Assembly (NCBI GenBank): GCA_023055425.1
Contig: JALGPY010000004.1
Location: 115,237,504 to 115,301,503, forward strand
Reading direction: 5' to 3'
DNA: 64,000 nucleotides
DNA from: Linanthus parryae
Taxonomy: Eukaryota; Streptophyta; Magnoliopsida; Ericales; Polemoniaceae
The position numbers and the translations under genes are program-made. Under the pieces are notes generated by a model that saw only the letters and a program-made list of their open reading frames with translations, did no database searches and was not told the DNA's origin. Below are positions 13,308 through 25,514 of the stretch, piece after piece; the stretch's first letter is position 1, and each line of letters starts with the position of its first letter.

Positions 13308-13560
13308 CCAGTCCGTCCTAGCTCTTTCTTTCCATATGACTTTTTTGACTCGTATCTGAGTTACTTTGACCGGGTGATTTGGATAGCAAAATAATACGAT
13401 TTTTTGATAATTTTTTCACCATAAAGCATCTTTTACTCTACAACACCATGAAAAAATTATCAAAAATTTACATCGGTTTGCTATTCAAATCACGGGGTCA
13501 AAGTGACCAAGTAAATAGTGACAAAAGTCAAATTGGGAAGAAATAGCTGGGACAGACTGG
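13308..13560. mobile_element. Stowaway-like MITE, copy 1
   Basis: This 253-bp near-palindrome starts CCAGTCCGTCCTAGCTCTTT and ends with the inverse, flanked by TA on both sides. It shares internal boxes with five other copies in the window, such as ACTCGTATCTGAGT and TTTGACCGGGTGATTTGGAT. TA duplication plus a CCGTCC-type end is typical of Tc1/mariner-derived Stowaway MITEs. Confidence 0.8.
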
Positions 13561-14092
13561 TAGTTTTCAGTACACCTATTATTGTATTATTGTTTCCCAA
13601 ATAATCTGTGTCTTTATTTAAAGAATAATGTGCCCTTTCGATCATACAGTGAGATATAGATTTGTAACTAGTAGTGTGTGTTGTCGAGTTAGATCCTAAT
13701 TTTTTGCAATATTTTCTAAATCTGTGTGTTGCCGTGAAATATATCTTCATACTTAGTTATTTATTTATTCCAAAAAACTAGCTAGTTATTTCTTTATTTG
13801 TTGAAACAAGTATATTCTATGGTACAACAGACAAGATTCTAAAATTTAGCATATGACACTATTAGAAGATATAAAAGTTAGCATCTTATCTTTCCACAAT
13901 TAACTTTTATAATTACTCTTCCAAAAGTATGTTACATATTTGAAATGAATCCGAACACTACAGCAACAAACTGCATTTTGGGACCCGATAACGAAGTTTA
14001 TTTTTTTCAGGGGAAAATGAAGTTTATTTTTGCTCAGTTTGTTGTGCATCAGCGTGTGACATCATAAATTAAGTAATATATCGGATCCAGAA

Positions 14093-14330
14093 ATTTTTTG
14101 CAGTGTAGGCTATTATTAAAAAATTAAATAAAGTAAAGATAAAAGTAAATTTTAAGTAGGTGAGTGGGCTATAGTGAATTTTTTGCGGAGGCTAAGCTGA
14201 AAAACTGAAATAAAATGAAGGTAAAATTAAATTTTATGAAGTTGAGTGGGGCTATAATATTTTTTTTGTGAAGACTAAACTGAAAAACTATAAAAAAAAG
14301 GGTAAAATTGTAATTTAAAAAAGTTAAATA
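14093..14330. repeat. Three degenerate ~85-bp tandem repeats
   Basis: The pattern TTTTTTGC...GGCTA...AAAACT...GTAAAATT...GAGTGGGCTATA repeats about three times with a period near 85 bp. It is AT-rich and non-coding. Confidence 0.6.
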
Positions 14331-14638
14331 TATATACACACATGTATTAGTAAAATTAATCAGAATATTAAGGAGAAGAAAAAAAAAGTGTGAAAGGTGT
14401 GTTATGACAATTCACCCGGCTCTTCCTTTTGGCCACATAAGACAAAAACCAATGTTATGGGATAAGTAAAAGTTTCAACATCAACCAATAGCAAATGAGG
14501 AGACAACTAGACTTTCATTAATGTGTTTTTTATTACACTTTTTTAATCAGGTTATTTAATGCAATGGAAATGGAATTGCGTCACTGAGTTTGAATTTGTA
14601 CCACCATGTTTCTACTCTATCACGATCCATTTGATGAT

Positions 14639-15561
14639 GAGAAATGCTAAGGAAACTCTCTTTCTACACTCTCTTTAAAAACTCTCCACTAAAAGATGCC
14701 ACTTGTTCCTATTTTCTCTCTACATAATTACATGCCTAATTAATAGGAGAGATTTTTCTAACCAAAACTACTTTCCTAATTAATAGGAATGATTCCCATG
14801 TCCATTAATGCTCATCCTAAAGTGGGTTTTTTTTTTCTTTTTTTTCATCGCATTTGTAACTGTAATGTTTTTAGAAGATAAATGTAATTTTTGGATAACT
14901 CTAAAAAAAGTTTATTATATAATTTTTTGAATTGTTATATCCATTAAGTTGGGCAGACAGATTTTGATAACTACCACCTGGCCGAAAATCTGATAAAAAC
15001 AAGCATAATTCCCATGTGAAAGTAAATTTCAGCTTGGAGGCAAACACAATAGATTTACACACAAAAAAAATGTTTTTACTTGATACGAGAGAAGGAAAAG
15101 ATATAACAAGGCAACACCTAAAAAAACGGGTAAGAGAAGTGGTATCTTTTTCAGAAGATTTTTTTTGTAAGTAACACATTATTTATAAAAAAAATAAGTT
15201 CAACTTGATGGATAAAACAATTTAAAAATAATTTTTTTTAAGTTATGAAAAATTATATTTAGAAATGTGGTAGAAAAAAATAATCTCTGAGTATGGGATG
15301 ATCATTATTATTTTTTCAGAGAAATATTAATTTTTTTTTAGAGTTATCTAAAAATGACATTTTCAAATTTGGTGAAATAGAAAAAAAAATTATGCGGTAG
15401 TGAGAAATGGAAATCAATCGCAATATCTCTCCTATTTAGTTGGCAATCTCTCTCCTATTAGTTAGGGATGTAGTTATGTAGAGAGAAAATAGGAACAAGT
15501 GGCACATTTTAGTGGAGAGTTTCTAAAGAGAGTGTAGAAAGAGAATTTCCTTAGCATTCTC
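14639..15561. mobile_element. Mutator-like non-autonomous element with 9-bp TSD
   Basis: The 923-bp element has terminal inverted repeats of ~110 bp (GAGAAATGCTAAGGAAACTC left; the inverse of GAGAATGCTAAGGAAATTCT right). It is flanked by a perfect 9-bp duplication TTTGATGAT at 14630-14638 and 15562-15570. Long TIRs plus a 9-bp duplication are diagnostic of MULEs. The interior is AT-rich with no recognisable transposase or captured gene. Confidence 0.88.
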
Positions 15562-15570
15562 TTTGATGAT

Positions 15571-17238
15571 TCCAAAAGGTTGGGACAATCTATGAATAGT
15601 TAGGCTGTTTTGTACAAAAATAATGTCCCTCTCCCAAAAGATGGTTCATATTTGTACTTTGATTTGTTCAAATTGTTGTTGATTTATATTTTGTAAAGTT
15701 AAAAATATAATAAAATTTTAATGCAAAGATAGTCCTTATTTAATTTTCTTTCGAGAAAAAGTCCATATTTTGATATGTTCAAAATGGTTGTTCATTTATA
15801 TTTTCAAAGTGAAAAATATAAGAAATTTTAATCTCAGAGTTTGAATTTGAAAGCGTATGTTTTTAGATATTGATTTAGGGTTTAAGTTTTGAAGTATAAA
15901 TTTTAAAACTAATTCTTATAAATTAGGTTCTCTAATAGAATGTTTATTTTTTAGATTAAAATTTTGATTTCAATGATTTGAGGCAACCAATAATTAGATA
16001 AAAATTATGTTCATGCTCTTTCGAGCTGTCTAGCACGGCTCATTAGTGTGTCACCTATTCACTTGCTCCCAAAGAAGAATCGTCTAAAGTAGTACTCTCT
16101 TTTAAGATGAGTTTATGCTTGTTAGAAAATGATAAACTCTTCTATCATTGTACATACATTTGAATATGGTATGCTTCTATCACACTAGAAAATAAAACAA
16201 CGGAAGTAACAGTGCATAAAAGATAACATACTTGAAGCGCCTATGATAAGTTACGCAAGGTGATGCTTTTCCACCAGCTCGATGTCCCCAACAACTCAAT
16301 GGGATCCCTCTCTATGGAGAAGGACGAAAGGACTTTGCAAAACTTCTTACAGTCCATTATATACCCTGGGTGGTGTGTCTACATTCAATGACAATTCATT
16401 TCATGTAGTATCATTTAATTGTTTCCCTAGATATTTCAATTGAGATTCATTGTCACATGCGAAATCATACGACATTGATATGTCTCGGTGATAAGTACCA
16501 TACTCATACTTCCTCTCTGTCTTGCAGAAGTTGTCCATTTTTAAAACTATAAAAATGTAGAGATCGTTAATATGTGAATTCAAATTTTAACTTTACTATT
16601 CTCGAATATAGTCTAACTTTCTTCTTTGCTAACATTAGTTTTTTTTGAGTAACCAATGAATCTTTATTGATTAATCGGGTTGCATGTCCAAAATGTCCTT
16701 CTCAAATCGGGAGCATATCCAAAATTGTGTTTACGCGCAAATTAGAAAAGGGACAATTACGAATACAAATTCACAAACAATATGGCCATACTGACATTAG
16801 CCATTGACTCGTATCACACAAACACATAAAAGCAACATATTATATCATGCTTAATCCCAAAAATTACATATTTCACCTCATATCTCAGAATAAGTCATAT
16901 CCCTCATCATATTCACTACCCAAACATGGTTAAGAGATGTGAATTACTAAATATAATAATTTCACTAAAATCGATCATTCCACTGAATCCATGAAGACTT
17001 TTTAGGCTAACATTGATGTGTACTCAAGACCAAATTTAGGATTGGGGGAAAAGTTAGCAAACTCATGAAATTACAAGTCAAGAGATAGGTACTTCTCTCT
17101 TTTGTCTTGTTAAGAGTATGAATTTACTATTTGCCCTTGGTATGGTGTATGATCCTTTTATGCACCACGGAATTTTGCGAATTTTGACTCATCTACAAAG
17201 GTTTTTGGTGAGTTATTTTCTTCAGAATTACATCATAT
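15571..17238. other. AT-rich intergenic DNA
   Basis: This stretch contains homopolymeric A/T runs and short frames without family resemblance. I see no gene, RNA or clear element boundary. Confidence 0.5.
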
Positions 17239-17300
17239 AGCCGGGATCAAAACCGAAACCTCAAGGATTTCAAACACTCTACCACTGAGATAGCACCCAC
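17239..17300 (-). mobile_element. tRNA-derived SINE head (degenerate)
   Basis: On the minus strand the segment reads GGGTGCTATCTCAGTGGTAGAG (pol III A-box type), then a degraded B box (GGTTTTGATCCC). It resembles the better preserved SINE ~600 bp away, in the same orientation. It is not a functional tRNA because the anticodon arm and T arm do not pair properly. Boundaries are approximate. Confidence 0.55.
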
Positions 17301-17905
17301 TTGTAAGGTTTCGAATGGTTGAAACAATGAAATTGATATATGAAATTCATACCCAGCCGAAGGAGTAAATGAAATATAGCAAAAGGAAGTTAGTAATTTC
17401 CAGCATGTGACGTGACAGACCTAAAAATTAAAGCAGTTGAATATGAATTACTCGTACATGAGTAGATGTTAGGGGTGTAAGTGTTATTAAAAAGAAAAAG
17501 TTTTTTTATTGTTTTTAATTGGAATATTTTTCAGATGCAACCATAAAAACATATGAATACAACCGGTTGCACTTGTGTATATCTAAATATATGTTATTCT
17601 TGCAAAGTTATAATATTTGGGCTAATAGTGAAATTTTAGTATAATATTTAAGGTATTGTTGAAATGTTGTGAAAGTCATTGACAGTTGTCAGTTCTGACA
17701 TTTATATGCATCTGACTTTTATTATACTAACATAAGTCAAAATAAAAAGATGTATAGATATTACTCTTATTTTTTGCTTATTATTCTCCGAGACTAAATT
17801 AGATTTTAATGAAAATGGAGAAGCTAAAATATTTTATTTTTGAGAGAGTATCATGAGTCACGACTCATGTCTAGCTAATATAACCTTACTTTAGATGTTG
17901 AATTT

Positions 17906-18002
17906 TTTTGAGAAATTGTTTTGTCGTCAACCGGGTTCGAACCCGTGACCTCATGCAGGGACTTCCAACGCTCTACCACTTGAGCTATCACCCTAGCTGC
18001 AC
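17906..18002 (-). mobile_element. Short tRNA-derived SINE with perfect 15-bp TSD
   Basis: On the minus strand: A box ATAGCTCAAGTGGTAGAG, B box GGTTCGAACCC (exact consensus), then a short tail ending in A-rich sequence. It is flanked by identical 15-bp copies of TTAGATGTTGAATTT at 17891-17905 and 18003-18017. The insert is only 97 bp, little more than a tRNA head plus tail. A retroposed tRNA-like pseudogene is the alternative. A functional tRNA is unlikely because the acceptor stem does not close. Confidence 0.8.
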
Positions 18003-18516
18003 TTAGATGTTGAATTTACTCTCCCAAATAATGGAAGTCCAAGTGATTTATCTATCAAGCAAATCTTAGTTCTCTTATATAAATAATGGACAAAAATAAG
18101 CTTGATTTATGGATAAGATATGATCGTGATCACATAGGCTTTTCTCTATAGCCTTCAAATTATCATATTAATTCACTATTTGCATGTTGGAATAAATTCA
18201 ACATGTTGGAAACTATGAGCTGGCTACATGGAGAGTTGTAGTTTGCACCTTTTAGTATATCTGAAATCTCAAGAACAATTAAGGAAAAAGTGCTCAAATG
18301 GTGGAAAGTTTGAACAAAAAGTTGAACTCTACACATGCAATGCTTCTAAATAAGGGATCAAATTTGTTGCCAGGGTGATCTATGCGGCCACCACTACTAC
18401 AGGTAATCGCCACAGCAACATTTAGACACGTTTATTGTCAATGTTTTATTATGAGACATTTGAAATAAAATTACGTCATTCAAATCATCCTATTCTAGGA
18501 GCATGTTTTTGATGTA

Positions 18517-18764
18517 CCACTCTGTCTCTGCTATTTAGTCTCATCTTAACTTTTTTACTCGTATCTGAGTCACTTTAATCGGGTAATTTGTGCAGTAAAA
18601 CGATGTGATATTTTAATAACTTTTCACCGTATTATAGAACAACGTTTACTCTACAACACTATGGAATATTGCATTATTTTGATATCCAAATCACCGGGTC
18701 AAAGTGAACCAGTGAATAGTTAGCAAAGAAGTCAAGATTGAGCTAAAGAGCAGAGACAGAGTAG
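18517..18764. mobile_element. Stowaway-like MITE, copy 2
   Basis: The ends are CCACTCTGTCTCTGCT and its inverse, with TA flanks. The internal ACTCGTATCTGAGTCACTTT block matches copy 1. Confidence 0.75.
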
Positions 18765-20299
18765 TAATATATAAGGACAAATTCACGTGTCTTTTCCTAA
18801 TTTCTCCGCTAGTGATCAACATTCTTTGCCACAAATTACGACACATGCACTAGTTTCTTTATCCTTACAATTTTGCTGACATTTTTTTTATTTACTTAGT
18901 CAATTTAACTAGGGTTGTAAACTTAAATATCTCGCTGCCGTGTTATTCACATTTTACTTTTCAGTAATAATATGACAGACTTGTAATTTATCTGACTTAA
19001 AAATATGAATACATGACATGTGATATTCAAGGATGGGTTAGATTGTTAGTGGCCACTTCAAACTTCCATTGTTCCATGAAATTTTCAAAAGCTATGGGAG
19101 TTTTGAGCTATGTTGGTCTTATTTATAGTTTGTCAAAAAAAAAAAGGTCTTATTTATAGGGTAAGGTCTGTCCATTGTTAGATAAACAATGACATAGCAA
19201 TGAGAATGAATGTTCTTGTCATAGCTCTAACTTTTCCTTAAAATTCAGCCTACTATTGAGCAAGCACATGCAGTGCACCAAGTGTGATCACAAAAGAAAA
19301 CACTACACATAAACTATAACGGATATGGGTAGAGTACCCTTATCAATTTGTAAATGCTTTAAAATTGTACATTCTCTATCTTTCACGTTTGACTTTTTCT
19401 CTGTAACAAGGTTACTTTGACACGGTTATTTGGATAGCAAGACTTTTTCATGGTGTTGTAAAGTTTACTCAACAACATCTTGCAAAGTTTACGAAATTTT
19501 TGCATCGTTTTATTAATCAAATCACCGAACTAAAGTGACCCAATAAATAGTGATAAAATGCAAACTTAGAAGATAGAGAGAGAACAAATGAAGTACTATT
19601 AAGAACACGTCGTATTAGATCGAAGAACAGTCTTCATCTTCTTATTCTTTTTCTTTTTTTTTATATATATAAAAGAACAATCTTTTAATGTAGTTTATAA
19701 ATATAAATGGAATTTTCTTCTCTAAAATAAGATCTTAATGTCCTAATAACAGTACCGCAATTAGCATGTGGCATTTTAACTTCTTGTTCATACACTTTGT
19801 CAAAAGAGGCATCTGTTCCCGTTCATGACAGAACAAAAATGATCGACATCTATATACAAGCGATCTCAGTCTCGTCATTTAACCTGAGCTGGTGCATATA
19901 TGTGTTGTGTTGTCTCTATGAGTATTCTTTTTAAGGTCTCCGTGGGTGTTTAGTTTAGTTGGGTAATTAATTATTCTTGTTACATAGAATATCCGAGTTA
20001 TTAAAAAACAGTTGATTTATTGGCCAATCATTTTTTGAAGCTTCTCCTTTTAAGTTGAGATTGGCTCAAATGACTCATATTTTGCTGTCCCACTCAACCA
20101 CATCGCATCTACACCCATCTAAAGTTCTCCATACTATTTTCCCTGTTTACATAAAATATGATATCTACAAAATCATACAGCAACATTATTGACAATATTT
20201 AATAGAAATTGATGGGTCTAAGTTTTCTCATATGATCTCTTCGACCAACTCAAACCATGATGTTTTCACATTTGTTTCAAGCCAGAAACGTTTTATATC
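18765..20299. other. AT-rich intergenic DNA with one MITE
   Basis: Apart from the MITE at 19370-19593, nothing recognisable was found. Confidence 0.5.
19370..19593. mobile_element. Stowaway-like MITE, copy 3 (diverged)
   Basis: TTTGACACGGTTATTTGGATAG and the answering arm ATCAAATCACCGAACTAAAG match the family. The ends are weaker (CATTCTCTATC and an imperfect inverse), with TA at each side. Confidence 0.6.
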
Positions 20300-20560
20300 A
20301 TATATATATTACGGAAACGGTAGCTTTCATTAAACAAACAGGCCATCACAGCCAATACAAAACCAGATAACATTTGGAAGACAGAGTGATACAGCCCACC
20401 AACTCTGGAAGAGTACTCCAAAGAGAGCAAAAATAAAAATAAAAAAGAACAACAGTAGATATTCCCGATGCTACTTGAAAATAGAACTCCATCAAAGCCT
20501 TTAGCATGCTGGCACGAGCTCCTAGAATATGAGAAAAGAGGACCACCGGAGAGAGCAATC
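20300..20560 (-). mobile_element. Possible inverted LINE 3'-end fragment
   Basis: Read on the minus strand, the segment ends in a LINE-like 3' terminus (TTGTTTAATGAAAGCTACCG) just before an AT tract at ~20300. It lies head-to-head with the plus-strand LINE. Two independent insertions or a rearranged 5' end are both possible. The family call rests on the terminal motif only. Confidence 0.35.
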
Positions 20561-23378
20561 CAAAGAAGTTCCGACCAATATTGTCTTGATCCCCAAAGTT
20601 GAGAACCCAAGGATGGTCGCTGAATATAGACCTATTAGCCTGTGCAATACGTGCTATAAGGTGATTTCAAAGATGTTGGCAAACAGGTTAAAGAAAGTGC
20701 TTAAAGAAGTCATCCTAGTCAAAGTGTCTTTATTCCGGGAAGACTTATTACGGACAATGTCATTGTTTCTTTCGAAACGATGCGTACTATAAAAAAGTCT
20801 AAGAGCAAAGGAGGTCTTTTCTCGTTGAAACTGGACATGTCCAAGGCTTACGATAGGGTCGAATGGGCTTTTTTAAAGGCTGTGATGGAAAAATTGGGGT
20901 TTCATGAGTTATTTGTTAGAAAGATTATGTGTTGTGTAACTACAGTGAATTTTTCGGTGCTTTTGAATGGTCATGCAGTGGGGGATATTAGGCCAACTAG
21001 AGGGATTAGACAAGGCGACCCGATCTCACCTTATCTTTTCCTTCTTTGCACGGAAGGTTTTACAAGTTTAATGCATAGATCAATGCAAAATAGAAAGCTC
21101 AAAGGTGTTAAAGCTGGTAGGAATGCCCCGCTATCTCTCATCATTTGTTTGCAGATGATAGTGTGTTGTTTGGTCAGGCGAAGATTGAGGAGGCCCAAGA
21201 GATAAAGCGTAATCTCATTCTTTATGAGAAAGCTTCGGGCCAATGTGTTAATTTTGACAAGTCAGCTCTTTGTTTTAGCCCAAAGGTTCCCGAGCAAATG
21301 AAGAAGAACATAGCGGAGATTCTGCAAGTCACTACGGTGGATGGTCACTCCAAGTACTTAGGCTTACCTACTTGTGTGGGACGAAATAAATCCGCTTTGT
21401 TTTCTTATGTGTATGAAAGGGTTTTGAGCAAGATTCTACGGTGGAAAGAAAAGAATTTGAGTTCGGCTGGAAGAGAGGTTCTCATCAAGGCTGTGATTCA
21501 GGCTATTCCTTCTTATGTAATGAGTTGTTTCCTACTCCCTTCAACCATGTCTATGGATCTGCAAAGACAAATGACTTCGTATTGGTGGGGGGATTCTCAA
21601 GAGAGGAGGAAGATTCATTGGTGCAGGTGGGAGAAATTATGTTTAAATAAGGCTCAAGGAGGTATGGGATTTAGATGTTTTGAAGCTTTCAACCTTGCTC
21701 TTCTCGCTAAGCAAGGATGGAGGATAATGTGCAATCCTCACTCATTGGTAGCTCAGGTTTTGAAAGGAAAGTATTTCAGAGATAGGGAGTTTCTAACTGC
21801 TGAGTTAGGCTCAAGCCCATCCTTTTTATGGAGAAGTCTCCTTCTTGGGAGGCAAGTTATATATCAAGGGGTGAGACATGCTATAGGAGATGGTGAAAAC
21901 ACCCTGATTTATAGACATAAGTGGCTGCCTATTGGAGGGGGGAGAAAGGTTTTTAGCTATCCCTATTTGGGGTTAGAAGCCAGGGTCAGTACACTCCTCA
22001 ACAGCGAAGGACAGTGGGATAGAACTAAGGTGAATGCAAATTTTACGGAGGATGAAGCGACGGCTATCCTTCAAATTCCTTTGTGTGTGCAAAAACGCCC
22101 TGATATGTTAGCCTGGGGATACACAGACTCTGGCCATTACACAGTTTCATCAGGGTATCAAGTTGCCTTTAAAATGTATTATCCCCAAGTAGTTGAAGGA
22201 GTTGCTGGGAATAGTAAGGGCGATACAGAGGGGTCATTGATAAAGAAGATTTGGACAGCTAAGTTACCAGAGAAATTGCGAATTTTTGCTTAGAAGCTGT
22301 ATTATGACTATTTACCAGTTAAAGCGAATCTCAGAGGAAGAGGCCTAGATATACCTGTGTTATGTCCCTGTTGCCACAGAGATAAGGAAGATGTTAATCA
22401 TCTATTCTTTCGTTTTAAATCAGTCATAGTGGCTTGGCTTCAATCTGGTGTAATCCAATTTCAGTGTGACGCGACGGCAGGGGTGTTGAGTATCGCTACT
22501 TTTCAGGAGTCGAATCAGAACGATCTGAGAATAGGGATGACTATGTGCTGGTTAATCTGGGCAAAAAGGAATCAATTGGTTATGGAAGGGAGAAAATTTA
22601 ATGCTAACACAATTGCTAAAGAAGCTGAAGAGTACTTACAATATTGTGGATGCTTCTCTTCAACTGGACAGACAAAGAATCAATTCGTTGAATACAGAGA
22701 AGGAACGGTGGGAGGCGCCGCCGGAGGGTTTCTTGAAGATGAACACTGATGTTGCAATTGACCATAGGAACGGTGATGCCTGGGCCGGTTGTGTTGTGCG
22801 AGATCATTTGGGGCGGTTTGTGGCAGCGAGAAGTGCTCCGATTGTCTGCCTCGCAAGTTCCACAGAGAATGAGGCGAAAGCTATGGAGAGTTCCATCATC
22901 TGGTTTAAGAATATCTCGTCGGCGAATTTGGTACTAGAGACGGATTCTCAGGCACTGGTGAAGAGGATGAAGACCACGACCGTAGCTAACAACCAGAGTG
23001 GATGGTTTTCTGATGAACTCAGAACACTTGTGAATGGCTATGGTGGGGGAAGGATAACAGCTGTGCGCCGCTCGGCTAATCAACCAGCTCACTGTGTGGC
23101 TTAGTTGGGTTAGCTCAAAAATGTTGGGCTACTCACTTAATTAGCCCACCTGAATTCTTATGTCTTGATTTAGCCCATGATGTTTCTGGGCTAAACATGT
23201 CTAGGTAGGTTGGGTTTTGCTTGAGTTGTTAGTAGTCTCTTTTGAGTTTCTCCATCTTAATTTGTATTATGGGTAAGGTCTAGTCCCCCCACTTTTATGG
23301 ATTGGGAGTCTAATTTTAATATATGCGGGGTTATGTCGCCTTACCTACCGGGTGGGTTCCTTCAAAAAAAAAAAAAAA
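20529..23378 (+). pseudogene. 5'-truncated, frameshifted L1-type LINE (RT, zf-RVT, RNase H)
   Basis: Reading frames shift twice (near 20790 and 21140) but give the ordered pieces of a plant LINE ORF2. RT blocks are YRPISLCN (~20626), SKAYDRVEW, GIRQGDPISPYLF and the catalytic FADD (~21148). The C-terminal RT extension KYLGLP...GREVLIKAVIQAIPSYVMS follows. A stop near 22293 is followed by a zf-RVT-like CPCC...KEDVNHLFF region and an RNase H-like domain (KMNTDVAID...NEAKAM...ETDSQALV) to ~23104. A 3' UTR and an A16 tail (~23363-23378) finish the element. The endonuclease and gag-like ORF1 are absent, so it is 5' truncated. It cannot be functional. No target duplication was found. Confidence 0.92.
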
Positions 23379-23633
23379 AGAAGAAGAACGTAAGTCAACA
23401 TAACATTACTTATGGACGTGACTGCGTCTTTCTACCAAATTCTAATTTTAACACTATGAAAATAATTGTTTTTTTCATGACTCAGAAATTTTATTGTTGT
23501 GTAAATTGATCAATATGTTGGTCACTAAATAAACTATATTACGTATTTATATAATAAAAAAATTGATTATGTATATAATATAAATATAATCATGCATTAT
23601 AAAAAAGGTGTGGCTTTACATGTTATACCATTG

Positions 23634-23656
23634 ATCCGATCCGATCCGATCCGATC
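23634..23656. repeat. Short (GATCC)n tandem repeat
   Basis: The pentamer GATCC repeats about 4-5 times just before a degenerate region. Confidence 0.85.
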
Positions 23657-23894
23657 GAACTTCAAACTGTATCTCATACGTTCGCGTCTGGTCCGATTCT
23701 TAAAACTCTACTCTAAAGTGTGGCTAGAATGGATCAATGATGTTTTTCTTCCTCTTCTTTTCTAATTTATCTTTATTTTTGGCCAAAAATAAGTCATTTG
23801 TGTGGCCGTGGGACTTATGGGGTTGGCAAAGTCATTGGCGGCGTTTGGTTTGTCTTCTTTATTCTTAAAAGTCGTAGAATTGAATGCCCAAAGT

Positions 23895-24272
23895 GCATGT
23901 TTGGTACCGCCGATTTTAATCCGGCATCTTTTCAACAATTTCATTTGTTATGCATGCAGATTTTAATATGACAATTTGCAGATTAAAATAATCTCTATGC
24001 AATTGTAGAATCTCCAAAATTGGGGATTATGCAGCTGAAAATCTCTGAAAAATTATTTTTGATATTTTTTTAACATTAGCATGATCACAATGCAGTTATA
24101 AATAAGTGTATTCAATTATTTGACTTTAAAGCTCTTTAAATTTTGTTAAAATCAAGTTGGTGATCTATAATTTCAGCTCATACCAAACAGATTGTGATTC
24201 TCAGTTAAGTTGGATTTTTTTCTCAAATTTTTCTCAGCTGATTATTGAGATTTTTAGCTGGTACCAAACATG
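23895..24272. mobile_element. Non-autonomous hAT-like element
   Basis: The left end GCATGTTTGGTACCGCC is answered by GGTACCAAACATG at the right. The flanks are CCCAAAGT and CTCAAAGT, an 8-bp duplication with one mismatch. The element is ~378 bp and has no coding sequence. Confidence 0.6.
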
Positions 24273-24325
24273 CTCAAAGTTGCAATCTTGTATGGATGTG
24301 CCGCAGACACACTACTAGAGTGCTA

Positions 24326-24571
24326 CCTCTGCTCCCAAACTTTCTCCTCAACTTGACTTGAATCACTATCCATTGTGTCACTTTGACTCAAACAATTTAA
24401 TTAACAAAACGATGCAAAAATTTGATAATCTTTTTAGAGTGTTGTAGAGTAAATTTTATCCTACATCATAAAAAAAAATACTAAAAATTTATTTCTTTTA
24501 CCATCAAATTACTGGATCAAAGTTAAGGATAAAAAAGTCAGAATGTGAAGAAAGAGAAGGAACGGAGGTGG
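24326..24571. mobile_element. Stowaway-like MITE, copy 4
   Basis: The ends are CCTCTGCTCCC and the inverse of CCACCTCCGTTCC, with TA flanks. The interior carries the family's GTCACTTTGAC and AAACGATGCAAAAATTTGAT blocks. Confidence 0.7.
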
Positions 24572-24659
24572 TAGTACTCTCTTTGACAGAAACATTAAAA
24601 ATGGCTGCATCATCAGGCTCACACATGCTTATCTGACTGAAACTGTAATCAAATATTGC

Positions 24660-24800
24660 CTGACCTTCCAGTTTGTTCTTTGAATGATTTACCAGTTTGA
24701 CCCCTACATGTTCTTGTAGTTAACTAAAGAGAACCCTTTAAGTAGTTGACCTACGTACATGCCCCTTAAGATATTTTTCATTGCTTGTTAGTCAACAAAT
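24660..24800. repeat. Dispersed repeat, copy 1 of 2
   Basis: CTGACCTTCCAGTTT...CCCTACATGTTCT...TAGTTGACCTAC recurs in the same order at 30455-30590 with substitutions. The element type is unknown. Confidence 0.55.
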
Positions 24801-25003
24801 TGCATACTATACTCGTTAAGATTAATGTGTTATTTTCATTCTATTAGTTAAAATTATTATCATTATTTTATTATTATCACTTGGTAAACACAAAATCTCA
24901 TTAATAATAAAATACTAGTAATTTGTTCTGACAATTTCAAAAGTCAAATCCATTAAAAAGTTTTTCCAATATACTATAGAAGGAAGGTAATATCCTCTTC
25001 CTA

Positions 25004-25259
25004 CATACATGTCCCAGCTCTTTCTTCTCAATTTGACTTTTGTCACTATTCACTGGGTCACTTTGACCTGGTAATTTGAATAGCAAACCGATGTATTTTT
25101 TTGATATTTTTTCATAGTGTTGTAGAGTAAAAGTTGCTCTATAATATGATGAAAAAATTATCAAAAAATTGTATTATTTTGCTGTCCAAATCACCCGGTC
25201 AAGTGACCCAGATGGGAGTCAAAAAAGTCAGATGGGAAGAAAGAGCTGGGACGGACTGG
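25004..25259. mobile_element. Stowaway-like MITE, copy 5
   Basis: The right end is the inverse of CCAGTCCGTCCCAGCTCTTT; the left end is slightly degraded. The foldback is long and well paired. TA at 25260-25261 is shared with the next copy. Confidence 0.8.
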
Positions 25260-25261
25260 TA

Positions 25262-25514
25262 CCACTTTGTGTATTCTCTTCCTTCTCATCTTAATTTTTT
25301 AACTCGTATCTGGATCACTTGAACATGTGATTTGAATAGTAAAACGATGCAATTTATTGAAAAAAAAAATCACTGTATTATAATGTCTGCTCTACAACAA
25401 AATTAAAGGATTATCAAAAAAAATTGCATCATTTTATTATCTAAATTTCCAGATTAAAGTGACCGAGTGAATAGTTGTAGAAATCAGAATGGGAAAAAAG
25501 ACAAGAGACAGTGG
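25262..25514. mobile_element. Stowaway-like MITE, copy 6, abutting copy 5
   Basis: It starts CCACTTTGTGTATTCTC immediately after the TA that ends copy 5, and ends with the inverse of CCACTGTCTCTTGTC before TA at 25515-25516. It contains the ACTCGTATCTGGATCACTT family box. Confidence 0.75.

Noticed and set aside
17906..18002. Functional tRNA gene
   Set aside because: A and B boxes are good but the acceptor stem does not pair, and a 15-bp target duplication flanks it, so it is a SINE-type retroposon.
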